Shown piece by piece: positions 16,088-25,787 of a stretch of 64,000 nt of DNA; the stretch's first letter is position 1; each line of letters opens with the position of its first letter. Made by a program: the position numbers and the translations under genes. Where the stretch lies: the NCBI GenBank assembly GCA_028284485.1, contig JANQRQ010000306.1:1-64000 (forward strand), in the 5' to 3' direction. The notes under the pieces are model-generated. The model saw only the letters and a list, made by a program, of their open reading frames with translations. It did no database searches and was not told the origin of the DNA. The stretch is from Planctomycetaceae bacterium (GTDB taxonomy: Bacteria > Planctomycetota > Planctomycetia > Planctomycetales > Planctomycetaceae).

Positions 16088-18487
16088 TTACTCGGTGCCG
16101 CCCAGCGTTACAGTCACCTCCGAAATCACTCGACGGTCGGAGTAAAGCAAACCGGTGGCCCGAAAACGGAGCAGTGCGCCTTTATTCACTGACGCATCGC
16201 CGCTGATGTGAATTTCGACGACTGCGTCGTCTTCCCCTGCCCCGAACCGGGCCGGTTCGGCAGAGATACCGTTGGGCCGTTCGACGAGTTCCACGGTCAT
16301 GGGACCGTCGAAGTTGCTCGTGCGCTGCAGCGCCAATCGACATTGCACGCTGTTTCCCGGCAAGACGCTGATCGACTCGTCAATAGCTTGCAGCTTCACA
16401 ATCTGCGGCATCGATCGGATCATGTTCCGCTTCTCGGCAAGGAACAACATCGATTGCGGCTTGCCGAGTTTGTCGACGAACTGTACGTAGCCTTGTGTAT
16501 AAAGCTGCGTTTGCCCCTGCACGTTGATGTGCATGGTTTCCGGAAGGTAAATCGGAACAATCGCTTCCATTTCTCCCGGATGAACTACGGAGTCGAAAAT
16601 TTGCACACCATCCATGTCCCGATTTTGGCGATCGCCTTGCTGCAACATAATCGGGCCGTCGTAATCTTCGAACCGTTCGACATCCATCAAGTAGGGATAG
16701 ATCGTGCCCCGATGCGCATATTGGTAATGCTCGCTGCACTGCAGACGGAATAACGGTTTGTGCATAACCGTCACGTGCAATTCTTCGACGTGCGAAGAAC
16801 CGATCGAAACGCCCTGGCCATCGACCCCCAAATGCGAGGCTGTTGCCACACGCTCCACCGGTTGATCAGCAATTGTCGCGCGGCCAATCAATTGAGAGGC
16901 ATAGCTTGCCGCACCAACATCGTCGGCGACTTTGACCTTCAAGCTGACCGAATCCTTGCCCGGCTTAAAAACGTTGTCGCTGAGACTGACGCCTTCCGGC
17001 AGGCTTTCCATGGCAAGTTCGACCGGGCCATCAAAGCCCCCGATGCGAATCAACCGGACTTCGACTTTCGTTTCGGCTCCCTGGGTGACATTGACGTTGT
17101 CGTAATCGACGGAAAGCGAAAAATCAGGCTGCGCCCGTTCGATTGAAAGCCGGTAAATAAACTCCTGCCCGCCGCGGGCGCCGTGCCGCATATCGGCCGC
17201 TCGCACTAAATACTGACCGTCAGCCGGTGCCTGCCATTCAATGCGACAGACTCCATCGCGCGATTCCACACTTCGCGACTGAGCCAGCCGTTTTTGCTGC
17301 GAATCGGCAACAGTCACGGTCAATAATGCCGGACCGCCCGGTGGGTAGGATCGACCGACGATCGAAAATTGCTCCCCTTCTTTCGCCGCAATTCGGAACC
17401 AGTCCTCGTCCATCTCGGTTTGAATGGCGCCATTGATCGTGATCGGGACGTCGGTCTGCATCGGTGGGAAGCCGGCATCGTTCGGTTCCTGCTCCAACAG
17501 GTTCGGAGACACGTCGACAGTCAAATTCACACCGGCAATTCCAAGATTCGCATCGCTGACCGTCAGCAACCCCCGCGAAGTCGTGGGAAACTGAACATCA
17601 CTCGTCAGAATGTTGTACTCCTGACCTCCCGACAACGCGAAGAAATTGACCTGTTGCGTTGATCCGGGTTGGCCGCCTGCAGGAAACGCGAAATGGACGA
17701 ACGGGCGAACCGTCAGGTTGATTCGATAAACATGGGCAGGGCTGCCATGCCAGGAAACATTCGAAACTCGAATCAGATAGTCCGTCGATTTGCGTGAACG
17801 AAAGGCGATGACCGGATCGCTACCCCGATGAATTGTTTGAGACGGAATCGTATGACCTTCAATATCCAAAACCTCGATGACACCGTCGAGCCGTGAACCG
17901 ATGCGCGCGGCAACCAATTCACAGACGACGACTTCGTCAGCGGGAGCAGAAAAACGATAATAGTCGACATCCCGCTCGCCGTTGATTTGGCCATTGAGCG
18001 TCACCGGCAACTCGACACGTTCCGCACGATCAACGGTCGAATTCGATTCGGTCTCGATCCACTCCGGTAAATCGCCGATCAAAAATGGTCGCGAAGACGT
18101 GCCTCCGCTGGCACAACTCAGCCGCCAATATGCGGTCCCCACAACGGCGTCATCAGCAATCGCGATTTCCGACTGCCATTCGCGCGGATGTGTGATTGGA
18201 ATTTCCGTGGGAACGCGCCGGGGAGATTCTTCCGCGATGGAAAAGACTTGCTGGCTTAAGATGTTGCCAGCCGACACTCCTTCTCCGGAGAACCAGAAAT
18301 TCGAGTCTGGCGGAATGCATTCGGCACCCACCCGCACTGGAACGACGGTCCCACGCTGACCGCCGGCCGGAAAAATATGCGTACTCGAAGGCTCCTTGCC
18401 CGGTTTCGGCTGGGCGCACGCATCCGACGCCGGCAGCACGAAAGTTGCCAGCAGTAACAAACGAGTGATGACAGCGAAAACTCTCAT
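16088..18487 (-). CDS. Pre-peptidase C-terminal (PPC) domain secreted protein
   Basis: A 799-residue exported protein that carries a signal peptide (about 1-25) and an opening segment (HIFPAGGQRGT) typical of planctomycete PPC proteins. At least two PPC domains are visible, recognisable by NGEREVDYYRFSA-like and EMDEDWFRIAA segments near 170 and 370, each followed by a hydrophobic beta sandwich. Ig-like beta modules fill the C-terminal half. No catalytic residues are apparent, so it is more likely a binding or structural partner than an enzyme. It follows the DUF1501 gene directly (stop and start within ten bases) and so is probably translated from the same mRNA. The ATG at 18487 was preferred to the GTG at 18496. 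Confidence 0.82.
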   Translation of the reverse strand: MRVFAVITRLLLLATFVLPASDACAQPKPGKEPSSTHIFPAGGQRGTVVPVRVGAECIPPDSNFWFSGEGVSAGNILSQQVFSIAEESPRRVPTEIPITHPREWQSEIAIADDAVVGTAYWRLSCASGGTSSRPFLIGDLPEWIETESNSTVDRAERVELPVTLNGQINGERDVDYYRFSAPADEVVVCELVAARIGSRLDGVIEVLDIEGHTIPSQTIHRGSDPVIAFRSRKSTDYLIRVSNVSWHGSPAHVYRINLTVRPFVHFAFPAGGQPGSTQQVNFFALSGGQEYNILTSDVQFPTTSRGLLTVSDANLGIAGVNLTVDVSPNLLEQEPNDAGFPPMQTDVPITINGAIQTEMDEDWFRIAAKEGEQFSIVGRSYPPGGPALLTVTVADSQQKRLAQSRSVESRDGVCRIEWQAPADGQYLVRAADMRHGARGGQEFIYRLSIERAQPDFSLSVDYDNVNVTQGAETKVEVRLIRIGGFDGPVELAMESLPEGVSLSDNVFKPGKDSVSLKVKVADDVGAASYASQLIGRATIADQPVERVATASHLGVDGQGVSIGSSHVEELHVTVMHKPLFRLQCSEHYQYAHRGTIYPYLMDVERFEDYDGPIMLQQGDRQNRDMDGVQIFDSVVHPGEMEAIVPIYLPETMHINVQGQTQLYTQGYVQFVDKLGKPQSMLFLAEKRNMIRSMPQIVKLQAIDESISVLPGNSVQCRLALQRTSNFDGPMTVELVERPNGISAEPARFGAGEDDAVVEIHISGDASVNKGALLRFRATGLLYSDRRVISEVTVTLGGTE

Positions 18488-18496
18488 GATCACCAC

Positions 18497-19807
18497 TTAT
18501 ACAAACAGTTCAGAGATTGGCTGACCTTCGTCGACCACAGGAACCGGCCGACCGAGTGGGGTGTGCAAGACCTGCGTGTAATCAATGCCCAGCACTTTAA
18601 GAATCGTGGCGCTGACGTCCGCAGGCGAAATGGGTCGATCGATGACAGCCGCCGCTTGCTTATCGGTTGCTCCGATCGTTTGTCCCACCGTAAGACCGGC
18701 ACCGGCCATCACTATGGAAAACGCGTTGGGCCAATGGTCGCGGCCGAGCAAATCGTTAATGCGGGGCGTGCGCCCAAATTCTGTCGAAACGACGACCAGA
18801 GTCTTTTCCAACATCCCGCGATCCGACAGGTCATTTAACAATGCGGGAATCGCCTGGTCGAAGGCGGGACACAATAACTCCCGCAGACTCTTGGTGTTCT
18901 TTCGGTGGGTATCCCAATGGCCGTTCTCAATACTGACAAATCGGCAACCGGCTTCGACCAACCTGCGGCCAAGCAGACAACATTGCCCGATGCTGGTCAT
19001 CCCGTAGGACTCGCGGGTTCTTGCCGATTCGACATTAATGTTGAAGGCCTCTTTCGCGCGACGCGACGTCATCACGCTGTACGCCTTTTGGTAAAACGAA
19101 TCGAGTGCTTGAATTTGCGAGTCGACTTGTCGCTCGAGTTGATTGATCTGCTGCAGCGCCGCCTGCCGACGCAGACTTCTCTCGGCGTCGACGCCAACGG
19201 GTAAGGTAATATCCCGCACTTCGAATTCCGGGGCGGCCGGGTCGGCGTCGATCACAAACGGACCGTAACTGGGCCCCAGAAATGACGGTCCGCCGCTGTC
19301 GATGAAGTTCGGCAACGATATATATGGTGGCAATGCCCCCTGATTGCCGAGCCGAGCCACCAACGACCCCAGAGACGGATGTTGGTTATTGTTTTTGTTG
19401 TTGCGATCAAGTGACGCGTTGGGCTCTTTGCCGGTCATCATCGTGTGATAACCGTCTTGGTGAACCGATTTGCTATGCGTCAGGCTGCGCAGAATTGCCA
19501 GCTTGTCGGTGACCTGAGCGATCTGTGGCAACACATCGGAAATCTGAACACCGGGAACAGGCGTGCTGATCGGCATGAAGTCGCCGCGAATCTCCGGAGG
19601 CGCTTCGGGCTTGAGATCCCACATATCCTGATGAGGCATCCCGCCGATAATGAAAATGAAAATGCAATTGATGTCGTCAGTATTGCCACTTTCGGCAGCG
19701 CACGATTCGCGGAGCCGCATCACTTCCGCCAGGCTGAGCCCGCCAACGGTTCCGACTCGAAGAAAGTCCCGGCGTGCGATTCCGCGAGCATTTTTCGAAC
19801 GCATCAT
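18497..19807 (-). CDS. DUF1501 protein, Tat-exported
   Basis: A 436-residue protein with a twin-arginine signal (ARRDFLRVGTVGG), so it should be exported folded. The DUF1501 core resembles the sulfatase/alkaline phosphatase fold: FIFIIGGMPHQDMWD near the N-terminus, then NKNNNQHPSLGSLVARLG, VSIENGHWDTH near 295 and STEFGRTP near 350. These are the family's conserved metal-site-like motifs; its activity remains unknown. GAAGGAAA precedes the ATG at 19807. The gene sits between the DUF1549/DUF1553 gene and the PPC gene in one operon, an arrangement frequent in planctomycetes, so the three likely act together at the cell surface or in the periplasm. Confidence 0.92.
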   Translation of the reverse strand: MMRSKNARGIARRDFLRVGTVGGLSLAEVMRLRESCAAESGNTDDINCIFIFIIGGMPHQDMWDLKPEAPPEIRGDFMPISTPVPGVQISDVLPQIAQVTDKLAILRSLTHSKSVHQDGYHTMMTGKEPNASLDRNNKNNNQHPSLGSLVARLGNQGALPPYISLPNFIDSGGPSFLGPSYGPFVIDADPAAPEFEVRDITLPVGVDAERSLRRQAALQQINQLERQVDSQIQALDSFYQKAYSVMTSRRAKEAFNINVESARTRESYGMTSIGQCCLLGRRLVEAGCRFVSIENGHWDTHRKNTKSLRELLCPAFDQAIPALLNDLSDRGMLEKTLVVVSTEFGRTPRINDLLGRDHWPNAFSIVMAGAGLTVGQTIGATDKQAAAVIDRPISPADVSATILKVLGIDYTQVLHTPLGRPVPVVDEGQPISELFV

Positions 19808-19886
19808 CCGCTTTCCTTCGTTGAGCGACAGCAAAACGGGCCATTTTCGACTGCGAACGTTCGCACCCGATTGCAGCCATCGATTG

Positions 19887-22304
19887 TCACTTAATGAACA
19901 AAAAGTCGTAGGAATTCAAAAGCGCCCACAGAAAATCTTCCGCTGCATGTCTCGTGGGCTGATCCGACAACAAACGTTCGGCAACCTCAAGTTCTTTGGA
20001 TTCGGGAAGTCGGCCTAACGCGGTTAAGCATAACTCCTCAACAAGTTCGTCGCGAGATAATTTGGTGCGTAACAACAACGCAACGCGGCCACGCTCGTCG
20101 CTGATCTTTGCCTCGATTTCGGGTGCGTTCATCAAATGCAGCGCTTGCGACATGGTCGGTTCGCTCGACTTGGCACACTCACAGGGAGAAGTTCTGGGCG
20201 AGCGGCCGAACGTGTCCAAAAAATAGGAGGGCAAGCGATTATCCCAAAGTTGAACGCTACGTGTTCCCGGCGGCATTCCCGGAAACTGCTCCGCCGAACC
20301 TGTAACCTCGCTAATTGCGTCCAACAGTACTTCGGCCGGCATGCGGCGTACGAAATAATGCGAGAAGTTCTGCTGATCCCCAGCATTGGAATCATTCGTT
20401 TCGCTGGAAAGCTGATAAGTCCGCGAGTTAAGAATCAACCGCACGATCGACTTGATGTCGTATCCCGATTCGACGAATTGTTGCGCCAGGTACTCCAACA
20501 ACGGTTCGTTTGTCGCCGGGTTCGTGGCACGCAAGTCGTCTTCGGGCTCCACCAAACCTCGGCCCAGGAAGTGTTTCCACAAGCGATTAACCATCAGCCG
20601 CGCAAACCACGGATTTTGTTCGCTGGTGACCCAATCGGCGAGCTTGATGCGTGGATCGCTGCTTTCGAGATTTACAAAGGAATCGTAGCCCAACGCTCGT
20701 GTCTCAACGAGTTCCCCGGTGAGCGGCAGTTTGCTTTGTTTGTGCCCTTTGTGAAATACAAGTTGACTCCCATCGGAAAGATCTTTGCGCTCGATGCCAT
20801 TAAAGAAACCAGCCATGCCAAAGAAATCTTCCTGGCCCCAGCGATCAAACGGATGATGATGACACTGGGCGCAATCCAAACGAATGCCCAAAAACGCCTG
20901 GCTGATCGCCTTGGTCATATCTTCCGGCTGGTCCAACGCCCGATAGAAGTTCACCGGACCGTATTTGTTGGAATAGCCGGTGGCGGCAATCAATTCGCGG
21001 ACCCATTCGTTATAGGGGCGGTCGCTTGCGATTTGCTCGCGCAACCATTGATGAAACACATAGGCGCCACGTTCGCCAATCTTCTTGCGATCTGCGAGCA
21101 GAACGTCGGCGAATTTCAGCGACCAATAATCGGCGAACTCGGATCGTTGTAAAACGGTTTCGATTTCCAGCTGACGTTTGCTGGGCTGTGTTTCTTCGAC
21201 GAAACGGCGGACTTCTTGAGACGTCGGCAAAGTTCCGATGGCGTCGACATACAGCCGCCGCAGAAACGTCGCATCGTTCGAAAGCGCCGAAGGCACGATC
21301 CCCATCTTCTTCAATTTGGCGACGACCAACTCATCGATGCGATTGTTGACGGGAATCCCCTCCCAGGCGGCCACTGAGTTCTGGATAGGAATCAACACTT
21401 CGGTGACGCCGACATGCCCCATGTAGTTAATTGTTATTGCCGCCTCGCCGGGAAACTCGCCGGTCGCAAGTCGTCCTTGCTCATCGACCTTGGCGATGGT
21501 TTCAGCATTACTGGAGTAAAGTGCCGCCGAGGTGACATCGCGCCTCGCGCCGTCCTCATAAATGGCTGTCACCAGAATCTGCTGCTCACCCCGCATGCCG
21601 AGAATTCGCTGACGCGGCTCAACTTCGATGTGCGTCACTTGAGGCGCCTGCTCGTCACCCCACGGCGCTCCCTGTCGAATCCAACCCGTCAAAAGGTTGA
21701 AGTCCAAAGAATTCGGCTCGATGCGACGCCCGCCGCCATGCGGTGTCGCTCCCGTTGCTTTGCGCAACAGCAAACTGCTTTCGGGAACGGCTAGAAACAA
21801 CCGGCGTCCCCGGTTCTGTTTGACCAACGCATTGAAGTCGGCTCTCGGGTCGAATCCGAAGACCGACAGCTTAAATCCGTTCTGGCCGGACGCCTTGCCA
21901 TGGCAGCCACCATTATTACAGCCAGTCTTGGAAAGCAGCGGAATGATATCGCGTTGAAAATGAATTGGCGGTGGAGTGTCGAACTCGACGACCTCGACCG
22001 GAACAACTTTCTCCAATGAGGCATACGAAATGCGGATCGAAGTCTTTCCGTCCGCTCGCCCCAGCAGCCGCGGTCCCTCAGCGCTGCAAATCTGCTCATC
22101 GCGGGAATCGACTGCACAAAGATGCGTCACATCCAGCAATCGGCCATCGTCCGTTGTCGCCGTCACGATGATCTGCTGCTCGCGATTCAAGCCGCCGATG
22201 ATGATTTCGGGGGGCGAAACTTCGAGCCGGTTCGTCGCAATCTCGGCAGCATCGGCGCGAAAAGCGATGCACAGCGCCACAACATAGAAGATTGTCCGAA
22301 TCAT
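19887..22304 (-). CDS. BIG2-DUF1549-DUF1553 planctomycete surface protein with cytochrome-like motif
   Basis: A 805-residue exported protein, read in order as signal peptide (about 1-20), a BIG2-like Ig domain, a cytochrome-like segment, a second BIG2-like domain near 245-300, DUF1549 (about 310-520) and DUF1553 (about 540-790). The cytochrome-like segment has CNNGGCHG near residue 130, which spaces the two cysteines by four residues rather than the two of CxxCH, so haem attachment is uncertain. DUF1553 ends with RLWKHFLGRGLVEP and SYDFLFIK-type motifs. First gene of the operon with the DUF1501 and PPC genes. ATG at 22304 follows GGGTGGG. The biochemical role of the family is unknown. Confidence 0.92.
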   Translation of the reverse strand: MIRTIFYVVALCIAFRADAAEIATNRLEVSPPEIIIGGLNREQQIIVTATTDDGRLLDVTHLCAVDSRDEQICSAEGPRLLGRADGKTSIRISYASLEKVVPVEVVEFDTPPPIHFQRDIIPLLSKTGCNNGGCHGKASGQNGFKLSVFGFDPRADFNALVKQNRGRRLFLAVPESSLLLRKATGATPHGGGRRIEPNSLDFNLLTGWIRQGAPWGDEQAPQVTHIEVEPRQRILGMRGEQQILVTAIYEDGARRDVTSAALYSSNAETIAKVDEQGRLATGEFPGEAAITINYMGHVGVTEVLIPIQNSVAAWEGIPVNNRIDELVVAKLKKMGIVPSALSNDATFLRRLYVDAIGTLPTSQEVRRFVEETQPSKRQLEIETVLQRSEFADYWSLKFADVLLADRKKIGERGAYVFHQWLREQIASDRPYNEWVRELIAATGYSNKYGPVNFYRALDQPEDMTKAISQAFLGIRLDCAQCHHHPFDRWGQEDFFGMAGFFNGIERKDLSDGSQLVFHKGHKQSKLPLTGELVETRALGYDSFVNLESSDPRIKLADWVTSEQNPWFARLMVNRLWKHFLGRGLVEPEDDLRATNPATNEPLLEYLAQQFVESGYDIKSIVRLILNSRTYQLSSETNDSNAGDQQNFSHYFVRRMPAEVLLDAISEVTGSAEQFPGMPPGTRSVQLWDNRLPSYFLDTFGRSPRTSPCECAKSSEPTMSQALHLMNAPEIEAKISDERGRVALLLRTKLSRDELVEELCLTALGRLPESKELEVAERLLSDQPTRHAAEDFLWALLNSYDFLFIK

Positions 22305-22642
22305 GAACAACCCACCCAGTCAGTGAGAATGCGTCGGTGCCTCGATGGCGTCCCTATCAACAAGCACGAATCCATCATATCAACTTTTCCCGATTTATCC
22401 ATGGGATTGGGCAAGCGGAAGCATTGTTGTGCGTCTCCTCGCACTTCGCCCTTGCATCATGAAAGGGGCTGTCCCTTGTCCGAAAAAATGGGCAGATGAA
22501 ACGGCTCCTAAGTCGTTGCGAACAAACTCCGTACTTTCGTCGCCGACATATCCTGTTTAAGATCCAAGTCAGTTGTCGATGACCGTGTTGGCCGTTTCCT
22601 TAAGCTGGTCGGCTGTTTCTAGGTGTCCCTCGATCAGGTGGC
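22305..22642. other. Divergent promoter region, no gene seen
   Basis: These 338 bases lie between the divergent DUF1549/DUF1553 operon and the large dehydrogenase gene. No open frame with a ribosome site or domain is seen. The region probably contains both promoters and may allow joint control of the two transcription units, but I found no convincing promoter pair or operator. Confidence 0.5.
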
Positions 22643-25600
22643 ATGACAATGCAACGAATCGCATACTCCACCGTCCTGTCGCGAATCGTCGCTCCGGCGA
22701 TATTGATTCTCACGCCGTCCGTCGGATTTGCCGAGGAACAACTTCCAACCGTTCCAGACGGATTTACGATTGAAAAAGTCGCCGAATACCCGCTGGTGGA
22801 TCGGCCGGTCTTGTCGTCGTTTGACGAACAGGGGCGTCTGTATGTCGTCGACTCGTCGGGAGTCAATCTGCCCGCTGCCGAATTGGAAATTCGAAAACCA
22901 CACCGAATTGTCCGATTGGAAGACACCGACGGCGACGGCAAATTCGACAAGAGCACGTTGTTTGCCGACAAGATCACCGAATCGATGGGCGTGATGTGCT
23001 ACCGTGATGTCGTTTATGTTTGTTCGCCACCGAGCCTGTATCGCATGCAGGACACCGATGGTGACGGGGTGGCCGATAAGCGCGACATCGTTTTGACCGG
23101 TTGGGGATGGTCTGGAAACGCCGCCGACATTCATGGACCGTATCTTGGTCCAAACGGCCGGCTCTATCTCAATCATGGGCGCAAGGGACATAAGATTCCG
23201 CATCCCGATGGAACGTTCACTGAAGGCAAAGCAGCCGGGCTGTGGCGATTCCGCCCCGACGGCAGCGACTTCGAACGAGTGGCCGGCGGCGGATTCGACA
23301 ACCCCGTCGAAGCGGTCTTTACGCCGGAAGGGGAAATCTTCAGCACGATGACATTTTACACCGTGCCACGCGACGGCAAGCGCGACGGATTACTGCACAT
23401 GATTGAAGGGGGCGTGTTCCCACGCGACGACGAACGTGTGCAAGATGCCCTGTCGGAGCTCAAGAAAACCGGCAGTCTGCTGCCTGCGCTGAGTGAGTTC
23501 GGTGTCTTTGCGCCGGCTGGACTGGAAATCATCAAGGACACGCGATTGGGCAACGATTTCGAAGGCAATCTGTTTTCGGCACAATTCAATATGCATCGCG
23601 TGCAGCGGCACATTTTGGAGAGGGACGGCGCCACGTTTCGCTGCCGCGATCAAGACTTTCTGGTATCATCCGACACCGATTTTCATCCGACCGACGTGTT
23701 GCAAGACGCGGACGGCAGCCTGCTGGTCATTAACACCGGCGGCTGGTTCTTAAAGGGCTGCCCCACGTCGCAGGTTTCCAAGCCAGAAATCCTCGGGGCG
23801 ATTTATCGCATTAAACCAAAAGATTTCCATCCACCCGCCGATCCCTGGGGCAAGAAACTTGGAATCACCTCTCTGTCGGCTGAGAAACTCACGCCTCTTC
23901 TCGACGATGAACGGCCAGCCGTGCGCGAGCGGGCCATCGACCAGTTGTCGCAGATCGGCGGACCAACTCTGCCCGACTTGCGGCGGGTTTTGCATGATCG
24001 CAATCGTCGGGTCGCCGCACGACGAAACGCTGTTTGGGCCGCCTCACGGATGGAAACGGAGCCGGCCAATCAGTTGATCCGCGAAGCGCTGGCTGACGAA
24101 AGCGAAAGCGTGCGCATCGCCGCTGCTCGTTCGCTGGGCATGGCACGCGATCGACTTGCTGTCGATCAACTTTGTGCTTTGGTGACTAGCGACTCGCCTG
24201 CAGCACGTCGTGAAGCGGCGACAGCTCTCGGACGGATTTGCGATGCCGAGTCGACTTCGCTCGACCACTCTGCGAAGGAATCGGCACTGGCAGCGCTATT
24301 TTCAGCGTTACCCTCGGCAGGCCACGACCGATTCCTGGAACATGCGCTGATCTTTGCCATGATTCGAATCGACGACTCGCAATTGACGGCGGCGTACTTG
24401 ACGGACAGAAATCCTCAGGTGAGGCGGGCGGCGCTAATCGCCCTCGACCAAATGGATCATGGAAACCTAACCCGCGAACAGGTGGCTCGATTGCTCGATA
24501 CCGACGATCCCGACTTGCAACAGGAAGCAATGGCGGTCATTTCGCGTCACGAAGGCTGGGCCGGTGAAACGATGTCGCTGTTACGTGGCTGGCTGACACA
24601 GTCTGAACTTGGCGATGCCCGATCAGCCGTCCTGCGAGGCTTTCTGTTGGCCCAAGCGAACGACCCCGAGATTCAGCAATTGGTTGCCGAGTCGCTGACC
24701 AGCGCCTTATCGAGCCGGAAGCTGCGACTATTGATGTTGGAAGTGATCGACCGCAGCACAATCGGCCCGCTACCGGAAGTTTGGCTTGTGAAACTGGAGG
24801 CCATCCTTCTTGACGGAGACGATTCCGAAAAACTGCAGACTGTTCGCATTCTGCAGGCACACGGAATCGATCGCTTCGATGCGCGGCTTGCGGCGATCGC
24901 CGGCGATTCGCACCAATCACACGAACTCCGCACCGAAGCCTTGCTCGCGATCGCTTTAAGGTTGAAGAAACTGAACAGTGCCTCCTTCACGTTTTTGCTC
25001 GATCAGGTTTCAGGAGATAAATTGCCCCTTGATCGACTCGCCGCCGCTCGGGCGTTGGCCGATGCTCCCTTAAGCGATGCGCAATTGCTAAAGCTGGCGA
25101 AGAAGCTGGACGTGGTTGGGCCGATCGTAGCACCGGTGATTGTCCGCTGCTTTGCTCGTTCAAGTAGCGAACAGGTCGGCGCGGCTTTCGTGGCCGCCCT
25201 CAAGCGTTCCGATGATGCGACCAGTTTCTCGCCTGACGAATTGCGGGCAGCACTACAAAAATACCCTTCCGGTGTTCACAAACAAGCAGAAGAACTTCTC
25301 GCCCGCTCGGCGGCCGACCAGTCGCAGCAGAAGGAAAAATTACTGGCACTGGAATTGTTGATTCATGACGGCGATTCACAACGGGGTCGGGAGATTTTCT
25401 TCGGTAAGAAAGCTGCCTGCTCCGGTTGCCATACCATGGGCGGACAAGGCGGCAAAGTCGGTCCCGATTTGACCGCAATCGGCTCGATCCGTACGCCCAA
25501 AGATTTGCTGGAAGCAGTCGCTATCCCAAGTGCCAGCTTCGCGCGGGGCTTTCGGCCCTATTTGATCGCGACAACCGACGGGCGGGTGCATACCGGTGTG

Positions 25601-25786
25601 ATCATTCGCCAAACGGTCGACGGCATCACGCTACGCACGGCGGAGTTGGCAGAAGTTCGCATCCCCCGATCCGACATCGAAACGATGCGCGAGTCGGCCA
25701 CGTCGATTATGCCGGCCGGGTTGGAGAAAACACTTCAGCCGCAAGACTTAAGTGACTTGTTGGCCTTCTTACAAGCACAGAAGTGA
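22643..25786 (+). CDS. PVC-type dehydrogenase / HEAT-repeat / cytochrome c fusion
   Basis: A 1047-residue exported protein of a type abundant in planctomycetes. A signal peptide (about 1-30) is followed by a beta-propeller dehydrogenase domain (about 30-390; DTDGDGKFDKSTLFAD, GFDNPVEAVFTPEGE, DTDFHPTDVLQDADGSLLVI). A HEAT-repeat array (about 410-900) and a C-terminal cytochrome c domain with a real haem motif, C926-S-G-C929-H930, come next, then GPDLTAIG and a Met-containing distal region. It is probably a periplasmic electron-transfer enzyme acting on sugars or alcohols; the substrate is not predictable. It is transcribed divergently from the DUF1549/DUF1501 operon and abuts the next gene tail to tail by one base. 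Confidence 0.9.
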   Translation: MTMQRIAYSTVLSRIVAPAILILTPSVGFAEEQLPTVPDGFTIEKVAEYPLVDRPVLSSFDEQGRLYVVDSSGVNLPAAELEIRKPHRIVRLEDTDGDGKFDKSTLFADKITESMGVMCYRDVVYVCSPPSLYRMQDTDGDGVADKRDIVLTGWGWSGNAADIHGPYLGPNGRLYLNHGRKGHKIPHPDGTFTEGKAAGLWRFRPDGSDFERVAGGGFDNPVEAVFTPEGEIFSTMTFYTVPRDGKRDGLLHMIEGGVFPRDDERVQDALSELKKTGSLLPALSEFGVFAPAGLEIIKDTRLGNDFEGNLFSAQFNMHRVQRHILERDGATFRCRDQDFLVSSDTDFHPTDVLQDADGSLLVINTGGWFLKGCPTSQVSKPEILGAIYRIKPKDFHPPADPWGKKLGITSLSAEKLTPLLDDERPAVRERAIDQLSQIGGPTLPDLRRVLHDRNRRVAARRNAVWAASRMETEPANQLIREALADESESVRIAAARSLGMARDRLAVDQLCALVTSDSPAARREAATALGRICDAESTSLDHSAKESALAALFSALPSAGHDRFLEHALIFAMIRIDDSQLTAAYLTDRNPQVRRAALIALDQMDHGNLTREQVARLLDTDDPDLQQEAMAVISRHEGWAGETMSLLRGWLTQSELGDARSAVLRGFLLAQANDPEIQQLVAESLTSALSSRKLRLLMLEVIDRSTIGPLPEVWLVKLEAILLDGDDSEKLQTVRILQAHGIDRFDARLAAIAGDSHQSHELRTEALLAIALRLKKLNSASFTFLLDQVSGDKLPLDRLAAARALADAPLSDAQLLKLAKKLDVVGPIVAPVIVRCFARSSSEQVGAAFVAALKRSDDATSFSPDELRAALQKYPSGVHKQAEELLARSAADQSQQKEKLLALELLIHDGDSQRGREIFFGKKAACSGCHTMGGQGGKVGPDLTAIGSIRTPKDLLEAVAIPSASFARGFRPYLIATTDGRVHTGVIIRQTVDGITLRTAELAEVRIPRSDIETMRESATSIMPAGLEKTLQPQDLSDLLAFLQAQK

Positions 25787-25787
25787 G

